Of a stretch of DNA of 64,000 nucleotides, positions 60,270 through 64,000 are shown piece by piece. The position numbers and the translations under genes were made by a program. The DNA comes from Stutzerimonas sp. S1 (GTDB taxonomy: Bacteria; Pseudomonadota; Gammaproteobacteria; Pseudomonadales; Pseudomonadaceae), in assembly GCF_025966695.1 (NCBI RefSeq), contig NZ_JAOEIY010000001.1:444474-508473 (forward strand), given 5' to 3'. The notes under the pieces are model-generated. The model made no database searches. It worked only from the letters and a program-made list of their open reading frames with translations, and had not been told where the DNA came from. Numbering within the stretch: the first letter of the stretch is position 1; every line of letters starts with the position of its first letter.

Positions 60270-62174
60270 ATGTCCGGCAAACCCGCCGCCCGCCTGGGCG
60301 ACCCCACCGCATGCCCTAAGACCGGGCACGGCAACAATCCGATCACGTCCGGCTCGCCCGACGTACTCTTCGACGGTCTACCTGCAGCACGCCAGGGCGA
60401 CCCCACCGCCTGCGGCAGCGCTCTGTCCGGCAACCTCATCGCCAATGTGCTGAACGGCAAACCGGCCGCCACGCTGGATAGCCTGGGGGATCACGGCAAC
60501 GTGGTCATCGGTGGTTCCGGCAGCGTGATCATCGGCAATACGCCGGTCCCGGCGCCCTTCTCGCCACTCGCAGCACTGAACCTACAGCCGGCTGTAGAAA
60601 GCCAAGCCCTCGACACGCCCACCTCACGACACTCGCCAGCTCCGCAGCGACCTAGCCCCGGCCAAGCCCTGGTCTTGGATGAGAAGGCAGGTCACAACGC
60701 CCCGCACGGTCTGGAAGAAGAGGAGGAAGAGGAAGAACTCGCTAGCCGCCAGGCCGTCACCCTGCGCATCGGCGTGTTCTTCGACGGCACCGGCAACAAT
60801 GCCGGTAATAGCGCGATCGGTACCCAGTGTCGCGCCTCGGATATCGGGTTGGGTGAGGTAGAGGCGCAGATCGTCGTCCAGCGCTGCGAAGCCCACCATC
60901 TCGATCCAGACAGTAGCTATGGGAACGATGTCAGCAACATCTGGCGGCTGTATGAGCTTTATCGCGACGAACCGGTACCCAAGGACTCCAGGACACCCAG
61001 CATCCTTCGCGTCTACGTCACCGGAGCCGGCACGACAACCGGCAAGAAAGACACGCTGTTCCCCGGGCAGGCACTTGGGCGAGGTGACACTGGCGTATTG
61101 GCCAAAGTCGATGAAGGTTTCTCACTTATCACTCAGGCACTGGATACCTTTCAGCAAGCGAACCCTGACTCGTCGCTCGGGACCCTCGAACTGGACATCT
61201 TCGGCTTCAGCCGCGGCGCGGCCGCAGCCCGACACTTCGCCAATCAGGTACTGCAACGTGCCAGCGGGCCATTGGGTGCATTGCATCGCCACGGAAAATT
61301 CACGCCTGACCCAGATTTCGAGTGGAACCGCGACCTCATCATCAACTTCATCGGTCTGTTCGATACCGTTGCGGCAATCGGCGGCTGGGAAGATTGGGCC
61401 GACCCCAGCGACGCCATGAATGGCGGCATCGACCTTCATCTGGCGTCCAATGCGGCCCGCCAGGTCGTCCATCTGGTGGCCCGTGACGAACACCGCCTCA
61501 ACTTCGCCCTCAGCCGGGTCTCCTCGCCACACCGTGAAATCGTCCTGCCGGGCGCCCACTCCGACCTTGGCGGGGGCTACCTACCCCAGTCCGTAGAACG
61601 ACTCTACGTCGCTCGCCCTCGTCGTAGCTGGGTCAGCCGTGCAACCCACCCGTTGCGTACTTTCGCCTATCAGCAGGCGCATGAGGACACCGAACTCGCC
61701 CATCAGGCCGACCTGCTCGATCCACAGGACCGCGCCGCACGTCTGGAGACCGATGTATGGGAACATTTCCCAGCATTTAACCAAAGCCGTACCGATGCGA
61801 TGAAGTACGTAATGGCTGCGCCCTATCTGGAGCGTACGGTGTATGGGCACCTCTCTCGTGTGTATCTGCGAGTGATGCATGCGCTGGCAACCAGCAAAAA
61901 GGTACCTTTCAAAGAGGTTCCTGAAACCGAGGATTTGGGCTTGCCTGACGAGTTGCTGCCTATCTGTAACAAGCTGCTCACGTGGAGCCAGAGCGGCAAG
62001 GGATCGCTGGATGCGGATGAGGAACGTCTACTGCGTCAGCGCTACATCCATCTTTCATCCAACTGGAACGCAGCCGTCGGACAGGGCGGCGGTCGTTGGG
62101 ACCTGGTTTTCGTCAACGCCCCTGCCGAGAATGGCCGTGAGCGCTACAAGGATATGCCCGGAGCAAAACAATGA
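60270..62174 (+). CDS. Type VI secretion PAAR-DUF2235 phospholipase effector (Tle1-like)
   Basis: A 634-residue two-part protein. Residues 1-95 are a PAAR domain (KPAARLGDPTACPKTGHG; GSGSVIIGNTPVP) that caps the T6SS spike. A linker of about 65 residues with eight consecutive Glu (about 149-156) follows. From about 165 comes a DUF2235 alpha/beta hydrolase with FFDGTGNN, the nucleophile Ser314 in GFSRGAAAAR, Asp365 in FDTVA, and His430/Asp432 in LPGAHSDLGGGY. This is the Tle1 lipase type, active on membrane phospholipids of rival cells. AAGGAG precedes the ATG at 60270. The stop overlaps the first immunity gene (ATGA). No VgrG or T6SS structural gene is in the window. Confidence 0.92.
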   Translation: MSGKPAARLGDPTACPKTGHGNNPITSGSPDVLFDGLPAARQGDPTACGSALSGNLIANVLNGKPAATLDSLGDHGNVVIGGSGSVIIGNTPVPAPFSPLAALNLQPAVESQALDTPTSRHSPAPQRPSPGQALVLDEKAGHNAPHGLEEEEEEEELASRQAVTLRIGVFFDGTGNNAGNSAIGTQCRASDIGLGEVEAQIVVQRCEAHHLDPDSSYGNDVSNIWRLYELYRDEPVPKDSRTPSILRVYVTGAGTTTGKKDTLFPGQALGRGDTGVLAKVDEGFSLITQALDTFQQANPDSSLGTLELDIFGFSRGAAAARHFANQVLQRASGPLGALHRHGKFTPDPDFEWNRDLIINFIGLFDTVAAIGGWEDWADPSDAMNGGIDLHLASNAARQVVHLVARDEHRLNFALSRVSSPHREIVLPGAHSDLGGGYLPQSVERLYVARPRRSWVSRATHPLRTFAYQQAHEDTELAHQADLLDPQDRAARLETDVWEHFPAFNQSRTDAMKYVMAAPYLERTVYGHLSRVYLRVMHALATSKKVPFKEVPETEDLGLPDELLPICNKLLTWSQSGKGSLDADEERLLRQRYIHLSSNWNAAVGQGGGRWDLVFVNAPAENGRERYKDMPGAKQ

Positions 62175-62812
62175 AATCATTATGTTTGGGTCTCTTGGTA
62201 TTCCTGCTCGCCGGTTGCGCCAACTCCGAGCAATACGCCAGCAACCTGCCCTATCCGTACTGGCGTCTAGGCTTTCTCGCTCCGGACTATATGGAAGTGT
62301 GGGTGGAGACTGCCGATGTGGAAGATATCCGCGGCAACTTCTTCCATCGAATGGGAGGTGGCACGGTATCGATTGCAAAGCCTGCCGATGGCAGCGGAAA
62401 CGCTACTCGCTGGCGCAGCAATTTGGGCTGGGGCGCCGGGCGCCACGTTAACGGAGCCGACCTACCCAAGCGCATCTATGTTCGCTGGCAGTCGCTCGCT
62501 GAACCCCAAACCTACCGGGTAACGCTCGAAATTCCCGAGCGAGCCCGGCAACTGATGGTGGAGAAGCTTGTTCCACCTTGCCGCACCAGCGAATATCGCC
62601 ATGCGCTGGCACTGGGCCTAGCGCCCGGCGGCGTGGTCAGAGGCTGGGTGATGAGCACTTGCGGTGGCCCAATCGAGATTCTACGCGCCCAGGCGGAAAT
62701 CGAGCCGAAGGGGCCATCCCAAGGCAAAACTGGCGGTCGGTACGCGCTGCCCCTAGAGCTTGAATCCAAGGCCTATATAGAAAAACACGGCATCCCTTAC
62801 GGATCATGGTAA
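62171..62812 (+). CDS. Predicted T6SS immunity lipoprotein, copy 1 (DUF2931-like)
   Basis: A 213-residue predicted lipoprotein with signal MKSLCLGLLVFLLAGC and Cys16 as lipid site. The rest is one domain starting LPYPYWRLGFLAPDYMEVWV and ending YIEKHGIPYGSW, resembling the DUF2931 proteins commonly found after Tle1-type effectors. The ATG overlaps the effector stop by four bases, so toxin and antidote are co-translated. It would act at the periplasmic face of the membrane to block the incoming lipase. It is closely related to the next gene. Confidence 0.87.
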   Translation: MKSLCLGLLVFLLAGCANSEQYASNLPYPYWRLGFLAPDYMEVWVETADVEDIRGNFFHRMGGGTVSIAKPADGSGNATRWRSNLGWGAGRHVNGADLPKRIYVRWQSLAEPQTYRVTLEIPERARQLMVEKLVPPCRTSEYRHALALGLAPGGVVRGWVMSTCGGPIEILRAQAEIEPKGPSQGKTGGRYALPLELESKAYIEKHGIPYGSW

Positions 62813-62826
62813 GCAGGCAAACAATC

Positions 62827-63417
62827 ATGACCGCACGCAACCTATCGCTCATTCTTGCTGTCCTGCTACTCGGCGGCTGCACCGCTGCCGAGAGACCCCC
62901 TGGCAGCCTACCCTACCCCTACTGGCGCCTGGGCTTCCTGGCACCGGACTATATGGAAGTCTGGGTGGAGACAGCTGCCGTGGAAGACATCCGTGGGCGG
63001 AAATTCTTCCACGTAGGTAGCGGCATAGCTGCCGTTCGTACGCCACCTGAAGATGTCAACGGCGCCGACCTGCCCAAGCACATCTACGTGCGCTGGCAAT
63101 CCCTGGCCGAACCCCAGACCTACCGCGTCACCCTGGATATTCCCGAGCGCGCCCGGCAACTGATGAGCGAACGACTCGAACCACCCTGCCGTACCAGCGA
63201 GTACCGCCATGCCCTGGCGCTGGGACTCGCCCCTGGCGGTGTAGTCAGAGGCTGGGTCATGAGCACCTGCGGTGGGCCCATCGAAGTTCTTCGCGCCCAA
63301 GCGGAAATCGAGCCCAAGGGGCCATATGGCGGCCAATCCGATGGCGAATATTACTTCCTCTCGGAAAGCTCCAAAGCCTATATCGAAAAGCACGGAATCC
63401 CTTACGGCTCATGGTGA
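62827..63417 (+). CDS. Predicted T6SS immunity lipoprotein, copy 2 (DUF2931-like)
   Basis: A 196-residue paralogue of the preceding gene with its own lipoprotein signal (MTARNLSLILAVLLLGGC). From LPYPYWRLGFLAPDYMEVWV to the identical end KHGIPYGSW most residues match copy 1. Copy 2 lacks about 15 residues around position 65-85, where copy 1 has the segment ending GWGAGRHV. I chose the ATG at 62827, where the signal starts, over an in-frame ATG seven codons earlier that overlaps the copy 1 stop. Confidence 0.87.
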   Translation: MTARNLSLILAVLLLGGCTAAERPPGSLPYPYWRLGFLAPDYMEVWVETAAVEDIRGRKFFHVGSGIAAVRTPPEDVNGADLPKHIYVRWQSLAEPQTYRVTLDIPERARQLMSERLEPPCRTSEYRHALALGLAPGGVVRGWVMSTCGGPIEVLRAQAEIEPKGPYGGQSDGEYYFLSESSKAYIEKHGIPYGSW

Positions 63418-63430
63418 ACAGGCAGCGATC

Positions 63431-63655
63431 ATGACTGCATGCAACCTGTAGCTCGCTCTCACCTCTACTCAGCGGCTGCGCCAAGGCCGGAACAACCCCG
63501 GCGGCCTGTCCTATCAATATCGGCGCCGGGGTTTCTTCGCCCCGAACTATATGAAGGCCCGGATGGCGACCGCTGATATGAACGTCCGCGAACACAACCT
63601 CTTCCAAGCAGACAGCGGCATATCGGCTGGGGCGCGAGACGCCACGTCGCCACAC
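63431..63655 (+). pseudogene. Decayed third immunity lipoprotein copy
   Basis: The sequence after copy 2 repeats the start of the family: ATGACTGCATGCAACCTG matches the copy 2 start, but the seventh codon is TAG (63449-63451). Reading on, GLSYQYRRRGFFAPNYMKAR clearly corresponds to the conserved Pro-Tyr-x-Tyr-W-R-L-G-F-L-A-P-D-Y-M segment. A frame change follows, after which GWGARRHV (about 63628-63652) corresponds to the GWGAGRHV found only in copy 1. The similarity then ends, so the last two thirds of the gene are missing. Confidence 0.85.
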
Positions 63656-63733
63656 ACCCCGGCAGCAACCCCCGCCGGCTATCCTTGAGACGAACGACAG
63701 CCGCATCGCGCGGCCATGCAGCGAGAGCCTGCC

Positions 63734-64000
63734 ATGCCCCTAGCCGCACTGGACACCTACGCCGACAGCTACGAAACCGCCGCCCAGCGCGCCAGCGCCA
63801 ACGTACCGGTCATGGCACCGGCGTGCCGCACCGGCGAGGCTCGGCGGGCACTGAATGGCCAGCGCTACGACTGCGCCAGCCACATCGTGGTCTGCGACGA
63901 GCAACGGCGCTTCCTCGGTATCGTGCGCATCGAGGACCTGCTGGCCGCCGATGCGAACCTCAGCCTGGCCGCGCTGATGGATCCGGAAGCCCCCATCGTC
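63734..64000 (+). CDS. CBS-domain protein, N-terminal fragment (MgtE-like magnesium transporter)
   Basis: The first 89 codons of a gene that runs off the right edge. The translation MPLAALDTYADSYETAAQRA leads into a CBS motif: SHIVVCDEQRRFLGIVRIED followed by LLAADANLSLAALMDP. This arrangement, a CBS pair at the very N-terminus, occurs in short MgtE-type divalent cation transporters of pseudomonads. The membrane part is outside the window, so other CBS proteins remain possible. Confidence 0.65.
   Translation, partial: MPLAALDTYADSYETAAQRASANVPVMAPACRTGEARRALNGQRYDCASHIVVCDEQRRFLGIVRIEDLLAADANLSLAALMDPEAPIV

Overview
The window is a stretch of a high-GC gammaproteobacterial chromosome. Several gene orders match, from memory, those of Pseudomonas: the biotin operon bioB-F-H-C-D followed by a small protein and an acyl-CoA dehydrogenase; metK - ArsR-type methyltransferase regulator - tkt - epd - pgk - fba; and nuclease - cNMP/CBS protein - symporter - DUF4212. 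Abundant REP-type elements (core GTAGGGTGGA / TCCACCCTAC) and a type 2 isopentenyl-diphosphate isomerase point to the Pseudomonas stutzeri group (Stutzerimonas). That placement is inference. No rRNA, tRNA, CRISPR array or insertion sequence was recognised.

Region by region. 1-5.7 kb: an acyl-CoA dehydrogenase fragment under two PsrA-like boxes, then the leftward biotin operon, controlled by a BirA-type operator that overlaps the comF start codon. 5.7-12.7 kb: comF, srkA, rlmJ, a nitronate monooxygenase, fni and a second acyl-CoA dehydrogenase. 12.7-19.5 kb: nhaP2, an MscK-like mechanosensitive channel and selO. 19.6-25.7 kb: a leftward signalling operon of a three-receiver hybrid kinase, CheR, CheB and a receiver-kinase, with no chemoreceptor nearby. 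25.9-29.5 kb: stress genes (Pmp3, LEA14-like lipoprotein, cytosolic trehalase, SDR). 29.6-39.2 kb: rarD, gcvR, glcB, a cNMP-CBS-nucleotidyltransferase protein with a DEDDh exonuclease, and a sodium/solute symporter with its DUF4212 partner. 39.2-40.0 kb: an AT-rich gene-free stretch with an 8-bp tandem repeat. 40-48.8 kb: a zinc-protease-like protein, dbpA, a YccS-type protein, a flavoprotein, small lipoproteins, a hemerythrin, a DUF3509 protein, a methyltransferase and a single-domain receiver. 48.8-55.1 kb: fba, pgk, epd and tkt with two small lipoproteins. 55.2-57.8 kb: an apparent insertion, LysR / Fe(II)-2-oxoglutarate amino-acid oxygenase / LysE exporter. 57.8-60.1 kb: a SahR-like regulator and metK. 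60.2-63.7 kb: a type VI secretion PAAR-lipase effector followed by two paralogous immunity lipoproteins and a decayed third copy. The window ends in the start of a CBS-domain (MgtE-like) gene.

The two most interesting accessory units are the oxygenase-exporter cassette, which looks built to hydroxylate and export a free amino acid under LysR control, and the effector-immunity locus with its tandem immunity array. Other points are the double PsrA box, the BirA operator shared by bioB and comF, the AT-rich tandem repeat upstream of the symporter operon, and a long near-perfect palindrome at the SahR-like gene.
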